Source: Dasypus novemcinctus
Lineage: Eukaryota; Chordata; Mammalia; Cingulata; Dasypodidae
Length of the DNA stretch: 64,000 nucleotides
Reading direction: 5' to 3'
NCBI RefSeq assembly: GCF_030445035.2
Contig: NC_080683.1
Coordinates: 114,871,225 to 114,935,224 of the forward strand
Shown: positions 10,251 to 20,825 of the stretch, piece after piece
Layout of the letters: each line of letters opens with the position of its first letter
How positions within the stretch are numbered: the first letter of the stretch is position 1
Notes under the pieces: generated by a model
Told to the model about the DNA's origin: nothing
The model's input: the letters and a program-made list of their open reading frames with translations, nothing else
The model's database searches: none
Translations under genes and position numbers: made by a program

Positions 10251-11830
10251 AGTGAGCACGTCGCAGGTTTATGGTAATTCATAGCATGACTAGATGGTAG
10301 CCTTACAGATGACCTGTCATAGGAGGAGGCAGTTTTACTAGGTAGTACGCGTCTGACTTGACGCCATGACGTGTAGCCTCGGTTAGCAATCCTACTGCGT
10401 TTGCATCTGCATCACCTCTGCTCTACGTGGGACACAGCAGCACATTTTTATTTAAGACTTGTGTGGTCAAGAGTCCATGGAGAGGGAAAAGACCCCTGAA
10501 AGCTAACTTTCCTCTTGCCGCCTAAAAGAGAATGATGGGTTAAAGCCTTTGTCGGGGTCGGGCACTTGCTATTTCAAGTTCCGGTACAGCAAGATGACAA
10601 TGATGGCAATGGCCTTGAGCGGAGGTGCTTACTGTACAGGCTGCTGCCCTCCCACACTGGCCGGGCTGTGGCCAGGGGCGTATTTACCCAAGATTCCAAA
10701 TAGACTTAGTGGCGGGATGAAGACACAGGGCAAACACTGTGCCGCCCCATTTCCTGGTATTACCTGCATTTACCTGAAGAAGGGGGGTGCCGGTGCTGGG
10801 GGCCGGGTAGGTCGAGAGGAAATTCCTTGTATTTTGTCCCTCCAAACGAGAGCACAGAACACAGTACTACTACAGGGAGAAGAAAATTCCTGAAGGACTT
10901 TGCATATTCTCGGCGTTAAGTACACATTCTGGACATCACTTTGTAAACGTGGCAGCATCAGAATTTCTATTCAGCACATGCTGAGAAGCAGGGAAATGTT
11001 CGAGTGTCTTAACGCGGGAGGAGCCCGGGCGCCTCCTTTCAAGCCCAAGTTGCTCTTTGCCTCGTGGATAAAAGGGGTATTTGCTTTAGCAGCTTCCAGG
11101 CCTCTTGATAAGATAGAGGAGATAGCCGCTAGCAGGATTCCAGGACTGCAATTCAACACTGGGTCTGCATTTCCTTGGCTCCAGTCCTGTCTGCCAAGGA
11201 TGACGTGGGATTAAAGACAAGCAGCACTGGTTTCTCAATCTCCTTCCAACAGCAGGTGGTGAGAATTAAAAAGAAAAATATGAGTGGCTGCCATGGAGGG
11301 CGTGCGATTGGAGGGGCAGGAGGGTGAGTGGCCCAGCAATGACACGGCGATGGCAGGTGCTTGGGGGCTGTGGACCCCTCCAAGCTCTTCCCCAGCAACC
11401 CACCACCACCCTAACCAACGCCAGCCTTCCGAAAGCAAAAGCTCGGTCTTCGGCAGGGGTCCCCAAGCTCTGGCCCTTGAAAGTCATCTGGCGCTAGCCT
11501 ACGCCAAGCTTGGGAAACCGAATTCTTAGGGACAGACGCGACACAGAAAGGGAATCTGTATCCACATTTTACTTCACATTTGCAAGTCCTACAACCTTTT
11601 GGAACTAGCGAAGTAACTCCAGGCTCATGAAAGAACTCAAGCTTCTATGATACCTGTTTCCAACAGAATCTCATTTCCCTCCTAGACGTCCCCAAGGATT
11701 CCTGGGTTAAAGGGGAAAGGGTCTTTACTTTTTTTTTGTTGTTGTTCCCTCATGTTTTCTTTTTCCCATGACTCCAGTTCAGAGCTCTGCACTCAGCTTT
11801 CTCCTTGACGGCCTGGCCATCCCATCACCT
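10251..11830. other. Unique intergenic sequence
   Basis: No recognised repeat. The region has moderate GC with several overlapping short open frames on both strands (for example at 10549-10893 and 11153-11529), none with a recognisable domain or splice arrangement. Confidence 0.5.
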
Positions 11831-12252
11831 TTGTTTTGTTTTTTTTAAGGATTTATTTATTTTATTTATTTATTTATTTCTCCTTCCACCCCCCCTCCCC
11901 ACACAGTTGTCTGCTCTCTGTGTCCATTTGCTGTGTGTTCTTCTGTGTCCGCTTGTATTCTAGTCAGCGGCACCAGGAATCGGTGTCTCTTTCTGCTGTG
12001 TCATCTTGCTGCGTCAGCTCTCCATGTGTGCGGTGCCAGTCCTGGGCAGGCTGCACTTTTTTTACACGGGGCAGCTCTCCTTACAGGGCGCGCTCCTACG
12101 CGGAGGACATCCCTGCATGGCATGGCACTCCTTGCCCACATCAGCACTGCATGTGGGCCAGCTCACCAAACAGGTCAGGAGGCCCTGGGTTTGAACCCTG
12201 GACCTCCCATGTGGTAGGCGGATGCTCTATCTGTTGAGTCAAATCTGCTTCC
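11831..12252 (-). mobile_element. DAS SINE, copy 4
   Basis: On the plus strand it begins with the reversed tail (TTTATTTATTTATTTC) and ends with the reversed head 'AAATCTGCTTCC'. The B box appears as GGGTTTGAACCC. A segment of the body near 12070-12110 is shortened relative to other copies. The flanks share only a short CCTTTGT. Confidence 0.93.
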
Positions 12253-13135
12253 CCCTTTTGCCTTTGTATCTCTCCACCATCTCCTTTCACCAGGCTGACA
12301 CTTCTTAGTCCTTAAGAAAGCTCTAAGCAGCACAGAATAGGAAAGAACCTATTATTCAATATCAGCCACCACTGCTCCTAAAATTATGTGGCCTTCCCCC
12401 TTTAGATAGGTCAATGGTTGGGTGTAGCTCTCCTTGTGCCCTGGGCTTCCCCAGCCCCCAGCCCTCGACCCCCAGAGACTCTTCATCCAACTTCTTTCCC
12501 CTTTTCTCCCCAGTTTCAAGTTCCTTTCTTTCCTCCCCGAACCAAACATCAGCTCCTATCAGTGGTCCTCCTTTGGGAACAACCCAGAAAGTGCTCAGCT
12601 TGGAGCCATCTCACCTTTTACTTCTCAGAGCAGTTCAGTCATTTTTGTGCCTGCCTCCTGCCCCAGCCAAGCCTTTGGGTCTTACATTTCAAAACAATAT
12701 TAGTGTCTGTTCCCAACAGAAAGAGCAGTGTGCTGCAAAGATATATCGTGTAATTTTTCCGACACACCCCGGGTTTTAAAATTGCAAATATCTCCTGTGC
12801 TGGGACGTAAAAAGCTCTCCAGATGATTCTGATGTAGTGGGTTGCCACCATGTTGGGGAACCAATGTGTTCCACTGTGGAAGATCCTTCTGGAACCCTGA
12901 CTATCTTGTGGACTCCTGCTTACCTACCCCAAAAGAGTCCGTTCTGCTTTTGGTGCCATGAAGCTTTCTGTAACTCTCTTGTCACACTGCTGAGCTTGGT
13001 ACCTACCAGTAGGCTTGGTCATGGGATCTGGGGGTTGGCATTTCAGATTCCCCTGCTGGTCTCAGAGCACCGTGAGGACAGTTCTAAGTCTGGCTCCTCC
13101 TGAGTGGGGTGATTCATGATGTTTGCAGATTGAAG
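12253..13135. other. Unassigned sequence with a possible MER5-like scrap
   Basis: Pyrimidine-rich unique sequence. A short stretch near 12808-12856 ('AAGCTCTCCAGATGATTCTG') resembles the arm of a MER5-type DNA transposon, but it is too short for a firm call. Confidence 0.4.
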
Positions 13136-13585
13136 TAAGATGTGGAAGGAGGAGTGTGGAGCTATTAAAGCCAGAAAAACATGTTCTTAAACTTAATCCA
13201 TTCCCGTAGGTGTGAATTCCTTCTAAATAGGACGTTTGGAAGAGGTGACTTCAGTTAAGGTGTGACCCACCTCAATCAGGATGGGTCCTATAGAGACCAC
13301 AAGGAGAGAGAAAACGATAAGGAGCAATGGCCAGAGGCTGGAAGTCAATGGAACCCAGAGAAGCCAGGAGAGGCCGCCATGTGCATTGCCATGTCACAGA
13401 AAAGCCAAGGACCAAGGACCACCGGCAGCCGCCCCCAGAATGCCACGGTCTTCTGAGAGAAGGCATCGCCTTGCTGATGCCTCGATTTTGGACTTCTCGC
13501 CCCAAAACAATGGGCCAATAAATTCCCATTGTTTAAGTCAATCTATTGCATGGTATTTGCCTTATCAGCCAGAAAAATGAAAACG
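13136..13585 (+). mobile_element. MaLR-like LTR, xenarthran variant
   Basis: Same design as 3415-3869 in the opposite orientation: 'ACATGTTCTTAAACTTAATC', 'AGTTAAGGTGTGACCCACC', a GA-rich stretch, 'TTGGACTTCTCGCCCC' and the terminal 'CCAATAAATTCCCATTG' AATAAA-bearing block followed by 'GCATGGTATTTGCC'. No internal sequence is attached. Confidence 0.7.
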
Positions 13586-14099
13586 AGTATCTGCTGCATG
13601 GGGCCATTTGGAGGTTGTTAGCCGTCCCTCCAAAAGCAGCCCTCACTGGGCATGGTCCCCCTCGCTGAGGCTGCCCACGCTCGTGTGGCTCATGGCCTCA
13701 CACAGTGGAGCGCAGGCCACGTGCCACTCCCCTGGCCTGCACCCTGGCCTGCGTGTCAGCCCGTACGAACGACGCCAGGCGCTGGTCCGCCACAGGGCCA
13801 CGAGCTGGCAGTCAGTCTCCCGAGGGGCCCTCCATGAACTCACAGGCACAGCACGCGCCCGCCGAATCATCCCGGAGTCCACGGTCAGAAGCCCACGGAG
13901 TCATTGCAAGCCTTTTGCCTTGTAAAGGAGGAAACGCTGCTACAAAGGTCAAGGGGGGGGGGGGGTGCTCTAGAAGGGAGGGTCACCGTCTCTACTCATC
14001 TGGAAAATGATCTTAGAGAGGAGGGGTCGCATGGGACTCAATGTGTGCAGAAGGGAAGTCAGGGCCGCCCCTGGCTGCACCTGCACCTCCTGTGTGTCC
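13586..14099. other. GC-rich unassigned sequence
   Basis: Non-repetitive, with scattered CpG and a 13-G run at about 13952-13964. Overlapping open frames exist on both strands, as expected from GC-rich sequence. I see no coding evidence. Confidence 0.45.
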
Positions 14100-14735
14100 T
14101 TCCGTGGAAGCCCCTGGCGGCCCCAGCAAGGAGCCCCTTTGCTGTCCCCCTTCCCCCACCCATGGGTCTCACTGGTTCACCTCAGAAGGCTCATTCTGGT
14201 CATTTCCCCTCCACTCTCTGGCGCTTCCCTACTCCATCCACCTTCCTCTCAAGTCTAGACCCCCGCACAGTGGCCTCTTGAAGTCTCCTGTCACCTCCCA
14301 TCTTTCCCCACAAGTCCATCTTCCAGGGATCTGATTTGCAGGCTAAAAAGCACTTGCAAGGCCTGCCTCGACTCCCGAGCTTGGTGTGCCCGTGCGTTCA
14401 CCCGTGCCCTGAGCAGCCCTCTTGTCCTTGCTTCCAGCCCCCCTGCACCTGTCTGAGCGTGCCCCGCCCCGCCGAGCGGCTGCAGCTCTGCCCGTGGACT
14501 CACCTCCACTGACTCCGACTCCTGCTGGAGTTCTCTGCCCTCCCAGTACTGCTGGACACGCCTCCATCCTAGCCCTTCCTTAGGGTTCATTTGAAATCAT
14601 TTGTTTCATCTCTCCCCTCCCCCACGAGACCTTGGCTTCATCAAAAGGTGACCTTTATTCACTTTTTTATTCCCAGTATCTATCACAGTGTGCAGCACTT
14701 TGTGCAAAGTAAATGTTCAATTGAAAGCCGATCAA
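14100..14735 (+). mobile_element. L2 LINE 3' region
   Basis: The right part (14540-14735) follows the L2 terminal pattern, including 'TTTTTATTCCCAGTATCTA', 'CACAGTGTGCAGCACTTTG' and 'AAAGTAAATGTTCAATTGAA'. The left part has the C/T-rich L2 segment with alternating CTCC/CACTC blocks and is less certain. Confidence 0.6.
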
Positions 14736-16027
14736 CAGGGACATCGAGGGCACTAAAGAAGAGCACACAATTATGAAGACTTATTAGCTCTAGAGCTATC
14801 GACGATGATTGCAGAGTGATAGGTGTGCCTTTCTGCAAAAAAATAGAAAAAAATAACTCTTCACATTTGCTTTTGCCTATCGGAACATAGAGAACTACAT
14901 GGAAGGAATCCTAAAGAGCAATCAGATTGTAGGAAATGGAAAGAGGGTGATATGAATTTCTTTATAACCTTTGGCTTGCCACAGAGAGCGTCTATTACTT
15001 TTGTAAAATCAATGAAAAAATAAACAAAGTAAATGGTTGCTGAATGAGGAAATAGGCTTTAGGAAGGATGTTTTCAGAAGAGGAGTCTCCCTGTTAGCTT
15101 TGGGCAACCTCTAAGAAAGTGATGAAGAAAAGCCAAATCCTCAGAACATATAATTAGGGTATTATTATTCCCTTTGTAAAGGATTCCTCACCGCCCCCCC
15201 CCCCCCAAGAATCGCAACTGGCTTCAGTTTTATAAGGCCCCTCCATTAAAGCCCTTAGTTTTGTTAATAGATCATTAACTGCAGTGCTTAACTGAGGGGT
15301 GAGGCAGAGAAAGAGAAAGTTGTAGGAGTAGTTGCCAAAGGGAAATCAGTCAGAAATGAAGATAAGCTCCCCAGTGATATTATAATGTAAATTCGAGGGA
15401 AATCAAAGTTCACTGTTTTCCCGAGAAAGGGCCCCAAGGGGAAGGGCAAGTGCCAGGCTTCCCTGGGGTGGGGAAGATGGACTGATGCGTGAACTTGAGA
15501 CCCTCTACCAAAGGGGCAGCATCGTGTCCAGATAGCATATCTTACTAAGAGACCGCATGCCCTTTCCTGTCTGAAATTCGAGAGGAGAGCTTGGTGGTCG
15601 TGGGCAGAGAAGAATTTTCTTAAAATAGAAGAATAAAATTTAGGCGAAGTAGACTTAGCCATCACTATGAAAACCGAAGAAACATTAAAGTTGCATCTGG
15701 AGAATAGATGGGGCACTGTCTCATACTTTAGTCATTAAAGCAGAGGACAGTGAGAGCTACTGACTCATCATTAGTATTGGATAAAAGAGGGGGAAAAATA
15801 GTCAATTAGGCTTAAATTTTTAACTTACCATGTATTTGTCACAAAGGGATAATTAGAAAAAGAAATTTTCTAACAAAAGAAAGGAAATCAATCCCACAGG
15901 CCTCTTGAGCTTCCACCCACAGTTCTTATAGGGTAAAATCAAGTTCAAAGTTATAAGTGCAGCCTTGAAGGTGAGAGGAAGAAGGCATGGGCTGAGAATA
16001 CTGGTTGTTTCTCCTGAATCATGTGAA
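14736..16027. other. Unassigned sequence
   Basis: No repeat family is recognised. A run of C occupies about 15195-15207. A 142-codon minus-strand frame (15288-15716) has no domain and is probably chance. Confidence 0.5.
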
Positions 16028-16356
16028 CGAGGGCCGGCAAACTTATTCTGTTAAGGGCCAGATAGTAAATAAGTTAAGCCTTGTGGATCAAGAGACAAAT
16101 TCAAGAACATTATGTTGGTACTTACATACCAAGAGCAAAAAAGTTCCATAGATTGTTCTGTGGTTGAAATTCAAAACTTTATTTATGGGCACTGAATTTG
16201 AGTTTCATATTCTTTTAATGTGTTGTGAAATAATGTTCTTCTTTTGATTTTTTTCAATCAGTAAGAAACTTATAAAGCATCCTTAGCTCATGGGTCATAC
16301 AAGAACACGAGGTGGGCTGGATTTGGACCTCAGGCCATAGTTTGCTAATTCCATGA
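16028..16356 (+). mobile_element. Nonautonomous hAT-type DNA transposon relic
   Basis: The left end reads 'GGGCCGGCAAACTTATTCTG' then 'AAGGGCCAGATAGTAAATA'. The right end reads 'GGGCTGGATTTGGACCTCAGG' then 'CCATAGTTTGCTAATTCC'. These are the well-known inverted ends of a mammalian family that begins with a GGTCGGCAAACT motif. The interior is diverged and no transposase is present. Confidence 0.75.
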
Positions 16357-16864
16357 CAAGAGTCATTCATCAGTCAAGGCTCTCCTTTCTCTTGAGCTTG
16401 GACCAGACTTCAGAATCCTTCCTAACCCAGCACTACAGGCAGCGACAACCACGAGTGGGGAAGGGCAGCCTGCCATCACCACAGTGACAGCTCAAAGAAT
16501 GGTTAACTCAGATATCAGTTGGTTCTTCCTTTCCCTTCAGATTTGGAGGTGATAGGCTCAGTCTTCCATTCCCCAGCCTCTGGTAAGTCCACCTCCAAGA
16601 TTTCTGTGACTACACAAGAAGCTTGCAAACTTGTGCCCAGGAGCAATTGCTTCCGCTCTATTAGGCTGGTTTATGGATTCACTTGTCCTTATTTTCGGCT
16701 TTAAGCAGAATGGGGAAGTTGGCTATTTCACTATTTTAAAAATATTTTTAACAAGCCCATAGACTTTTTAATTGAAGATCTGGGGAGACACAGGCAGTTT
16801 ACATGGCCACAGTAGCACCACCTGTTCAGAATTTTTGTTTATCTCATGCTTTTGGAGAACTGAC
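16357..16864. other. Unassigned sequence
   Basis: Nothing recognised. Confidence 0.5.
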
Positions 16865-17060
16865 TTACTTAGCCAAATGCTTTTCATGTATTGTCTTATT
16901 CAGCCCTCGGGAGTCACTGGAAATAGGCTATCTCATCATTATTATCCCATTTGGCAAAAAAGAAATGGAAGCTTAAAGAGATTGAGCAACTTGCCAGTCA
17001 CAGGGCAAGTTGGTAGAAGAGCTGAATTTTGACCCTGTGGGCGACCCAGAGCCCATCCTT
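16865..17060 (-). mobile_element. MIR SINE
   Basis: Plus-strand order 'TTCATGTATTGTCTTATTCAG', 'CATCATTATTATCCCATTTGG', 'AAGAGATTGAGCAACTTGCC', 'GTCACAGGGCAAGTTGG' and 'AGCTGAATTTTGACCC' is the reversed MIR consensus. Confidence 0.85.
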
Positions 17061-18854
17061 CCTTAAAATGGAGATTCTCACCACTCCTTCTGGACTGTTC
17101 ACGTCAACTCCCAGTACCTTGAGGCAATTGTTTAGAACAATTAATTCTTGCCAGCTCATATTCTCAAACTGAGCTCCAGAAACTCTTTTTAGGGAGATGT
17201 CATTTCACAGGAGAAGACCGTGACTGGTCAATTGGATGTGGAAAGATGGGGTCAGTTCTGTAAGGAGAGGGTGGAAGAAATGGAATGCATTAGAAATTAG
17301 GCAATGGAAGATTTTTTTTTTCTTTCTGCCTGAGAAGGAGGGAGGCCGAGAATTGACAAGAAGGGATGAAAGCAGGGATTTCTGGGGAAGATGGCAGAAA
17401 AGATGCAGGGCTCTGGAAGAGACAGCTTTGCATGCAGCCCTTCAGTAAGGGCTTGTACTCACCAAGGTCTCACGAGAACATGCAGAAAGCATGAAATCAA
17501 GAAATGAAAAAGTCAACGAGACAGAAGGTGGGAAGGGAACATAAGGTTCTTGAGGGCTTTCCATGTTAGACATGGGTCTTAGGATAGGATCTGCCCATCT
17601 TATCTAGGTCTTCAGGAAGAGGGTGACGATACATGGCAAAGTGGGAGCCTCCAGGGAAGGGGACAATTCTAGCTGGGTGACGAGCAGGGATTGTGGAAGA
17701 ACGTGTGCTTACAGAGGATGAACAGATGCTGGTCTGCAAACCATATCAGGAGGACAGGAGATGAGGAAGGGTACCCGAGTAGGGGCAGGATGGTGGGGCT
17801 AGAGGGGATGGGACTGCGATGAGAAAGAAGATGGCACTGATTGGGGTTCAGCTGCAGGGAACAGAAACCTGTGCTGCAGAAAGGGGCCCAAGATAGGGAC
17901 TTGGGTTCTCTCAAACTCTTTTGACCCGGCTGCAGATGGACCTCTAGGAATGAACAAGATCACACAATGGCCCTCCTGGGAAATCGTACCCCAGCCTGCA
18001 TAAGGAAAGTGGGACATCAGGCAGCCCCTTCCAGTCCTGTCGATTTCAAGAAGAGCCCATCACCGCAGTGGCAGGGACCTCCATCCCAGCGCATGTGGTT
18101 CAACGTCTGTGCTGGGCCTGCCCCACTTACTACAACAAAACCCACCTGCCGCAGCCCCATCTTGCAACCCTCTGCAGCAAGGGCCAGTTGAGGGAGCCTG
18201 ATTGAAACCAGCAGAGAAAGGTCTCTCCACCTCTGCTTGCCTTCCAGATTTCACAAGCACATCTCATTGGTGGAGCTCATTCACATTTGGCCAGGGCCAT
18301 GCCAAGCCACACTGCAGCCTGGGGCAAAAGAAAATATTAATAAGACTGTGCCCATTTTTGATTCTTTAAAATGTTGCATGAAAATTTTTTATCTTGACTG
18401 CTGAGTTTTTTTATGCCCCCCACCCCTTGGATTGTCTTGTCTCACCCCAGTCCTGGCCCTGTCAATAGTTCTAGCTGCAAGGGAGTCTTGGAAATATCAT
18501 TTTTAACTTTTCATCCTCTGCAATCCAGAAGGCACACTTGCAGGAGGTTGAGGGAGAAATGGAGAGCCAGCTACCAGATCCACCACTGTTGAGGCAGAAG
18601 AGGCAGGGTTATAGTTTCAATGCACAGAGAGGGGGAGGAAAAGGAGGGGACTAAGTTGATTCCCAGGCTCCCAGTGTGAGTGACCAGCTGGTGTCACTGA
18701 CCGCGATAAGGAAGACAGATGCAGTACCAGATATCCCCCTGGGAAACAGAGCACATGCACGTGTGACTTCCTTGGAAGATGTGGTTAACATTGTTCCAAA
18801 TGTGGCTGCGTCCCAGGGCGTGAGGCCCACCCGTGTACGTCACTGGTGGTTATT
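17061..18854. other. Unassigned sequence
   Basis: No repeat is recognised with confidence. The section 18290-18450 has the look of an old DNA-transposon remnant ('GCAGCCTGGGGCAAAAG'), but I cannot assign it. Confidence 0.45.
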
Positions 18855-19160
18855 TGCTCACTGATTCATTCATTCACTCATTCGTTCAATGAATCGTGGT
18901 AAGTGCCTCCTAGCCACAGGTACCATTCTAGGCTTTGGAGACCCCATGATGAATGAAAGACGCGGGAGCTTCTTTCATGATGTTTTCATTCTAATTCAGG
19001 GAGATATGATAAGGAAACAAACATGCCAGGGACATAATCCCAGACGGCAACATGAGCAGTGAGGTCCCTGAGCCAGGGCAGCGTGCTGGAGAGAGGCAGG
19101 GACGCTGTCAGGCCGTGGGGAAGACACAGCCTTCGTGGGAGGGAGAGCGTTCAACTCCCT
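18855..19160 (-). mobile_element. L2 LINE 3' end
   Basis: The plus strand reads as reversed L2 tail: the TTCATTCATTCACTCATTCG start, 'ACCATTCTAGGCTTTGGAGA', 'TTTCATTCTAATTCAGGGAG' and further decayed L2 blocks to about 19160. Confidence 0.65.
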
Positions 19161-19593
19161 TCATAGAACACGTCCTGGAGCCTCTCGGGTGGGAAGGGGG
19201 CTGACCAACCGCTCTCACTTCATCTCCTTGTTTTCAGCACTTGCTGGTCCTGGAGGACCCTCCAGCCAGAGGATGGACACGGAATCTTGCTGTAGCCTGT
19301 GCCCTTAGCAAGCTGAGACTCCTGGGGATTCCAGGAAGGCGTTATTAAATGCTGTGGGACTAGAAAAGCCAAGTAAACACAGAACATGCAAGGAGAAGAC
19401 AAGCTGGCAGGTTTTTCCGTATAGTTTTCTGGTCTTTCTACAACCTGCCGGCTCTGGTCCCACATTCTCTCCAAGAGGATTGCTCAGCTCCAACCTGGAA
19501 AGACGCCTTCGACTCACAGGCTTCCCGCCCCAGCTCCACACACAGCAAACCAGTCTTATGTCCCTTCCACACTGAATCTGGTATTTGCCATTA
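19161..19593. other. Unassigned sequence
   Basis: Nothing recognised. Short overlapping open frames only. Confidence 0.5.
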
Positions 19594-19776
19594 AGAGGGC
19601 ATTGCCAGATTTAGCCAATAAAAACACAGGGTGCCCCCGTTGAATTTGAACGTCACATAAACAACAAATAACTTAGGATAATTGATGCCCTAAATATTAC
19701 ATGTTCCAAATTTATATTCTTTGTTTCCCTGAAATTCAAATCTAACGGGGTGTCTCGTATTTTATCTGGCCACCCT
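19594..19776. mobile_element. Palindromic MITE-like DNA transposon
   Basis: The left arm from GCCAGATTTAGCCAATAAAA is the near reverse complement of the right arm ending TATTTTATCTGGCCACCCT. The arms (about 55-60 bp each) pair across a ~50-bp centre. This matches a mammalian MITE family whose ends read AGGGTTGCCAGAT. Nonautonomous. Confidence 0.8.
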
Positions 19777-20704
19777 ACCTAAGACCAAGAAGGAGATGGT
19801 AAAACTCTGCGTCCTGCGTCGGGCCTCTCCATCGCCAGGTTCTGGGCTCCAGCCTGAGGCCTCCCCGCCCGCCTCACGGGTGTGGGGGGCTCTGAGGACC
19901 ACCCCTTTGTTTGAGGCTCTAACTACCTCCTTGTCTACACACAGGGATCCTTGCCTGGCTGGACAGACTCGCAATATCTGAGCCGCCCATGGGCACACCT
20001 TCCCACTGCACAGCGAAAGCCACGCAGTTGGTCGCAGTCTGCTCGAGTGCCACTAAGCTCAGTTCCTCCAGGGAACGTGCTCCAAAATCCAGAGGACAGT
20101 GAAGCTGCAGGAGAGTGGGCAGATCGTCAGACCGGAACACTTGGTTTCCCTTGCCTAGCAGAGGACCCCCGTCGGCAGCCGGCTCTGTGACCTGCCCAGG
20201 AGCTATTTTCAGCTCTGTTTTAACCTGTTGAACTCCCAGTAGCAACCTCTGGATGTTTATCTTAGATTATGCTTCCTTTGAGGCAGTCGGTCTGTAGGGC
20301 AGTGAGGTTCAAAAGAAATAGCTAACTACTTTCATGAGAGCAGTCTAAAATAAGCACCTGGGTCACACTTATAAAAATACCCAGCGTTCTTTGGCTTCTG
20401 CTGGTTATGCTGGAGCCCACACAGTTGTGATGTGTTGGCACGTGATGCGTGCTGAGCCACACGCTTACATTTCTTTTCCATTTAACCTTTTAGGTCAGAT
20501 CTGTACATCTCCTCCCACCCCCGCCACATGATCAGTGGCCCATTTCTTGCTTTCTGGTGTTGCAGCTGAGGGATAATATTATAGAATGGGTAAGAGTCCC
20601 ATGGGCCACAAGACGGAAGTCCAAAGAGGAGGGGGCATTCCAGGTCCTGGCTCTATCTAGTCCCCTCCCTTTCTCCTTGCTTGAAGGAGGTTTGCGAGCC
20701 AGAG
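19777..20704. other. Unassigned sequence
   Basis: Unique, moderate GC. Short overlapping frames on both strands without coding evidence. Confidence 0.5.
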
Positions 20705-20825
20705 CTTTCAATAGACTGGAAGTTCCATGAGCACAAGGACCTCATTGTGTTTGCCGCCGTATGTCCAGTGGTTCAGTCAGGGCCTGACCCAGTAGACACT
20801 GAATGTTTGTTGAATGAATACAAGA
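20705..20825 (+). mobile_element. L2 LINE 3' terminus
   Basis: 'AGACTGGAAGTTCCATGAGC', 'AAGGACCTCATTGTGTTTGC' and 'TGAATGTTTGTTGAATGAAT' are the terminal L2 blocks in order. Confidence 0.8.

Noticed and set aside
15288..15716. 142-codon minus-strand frame
   Set aside because: No domain, no splice context, and composition like the surroundings.
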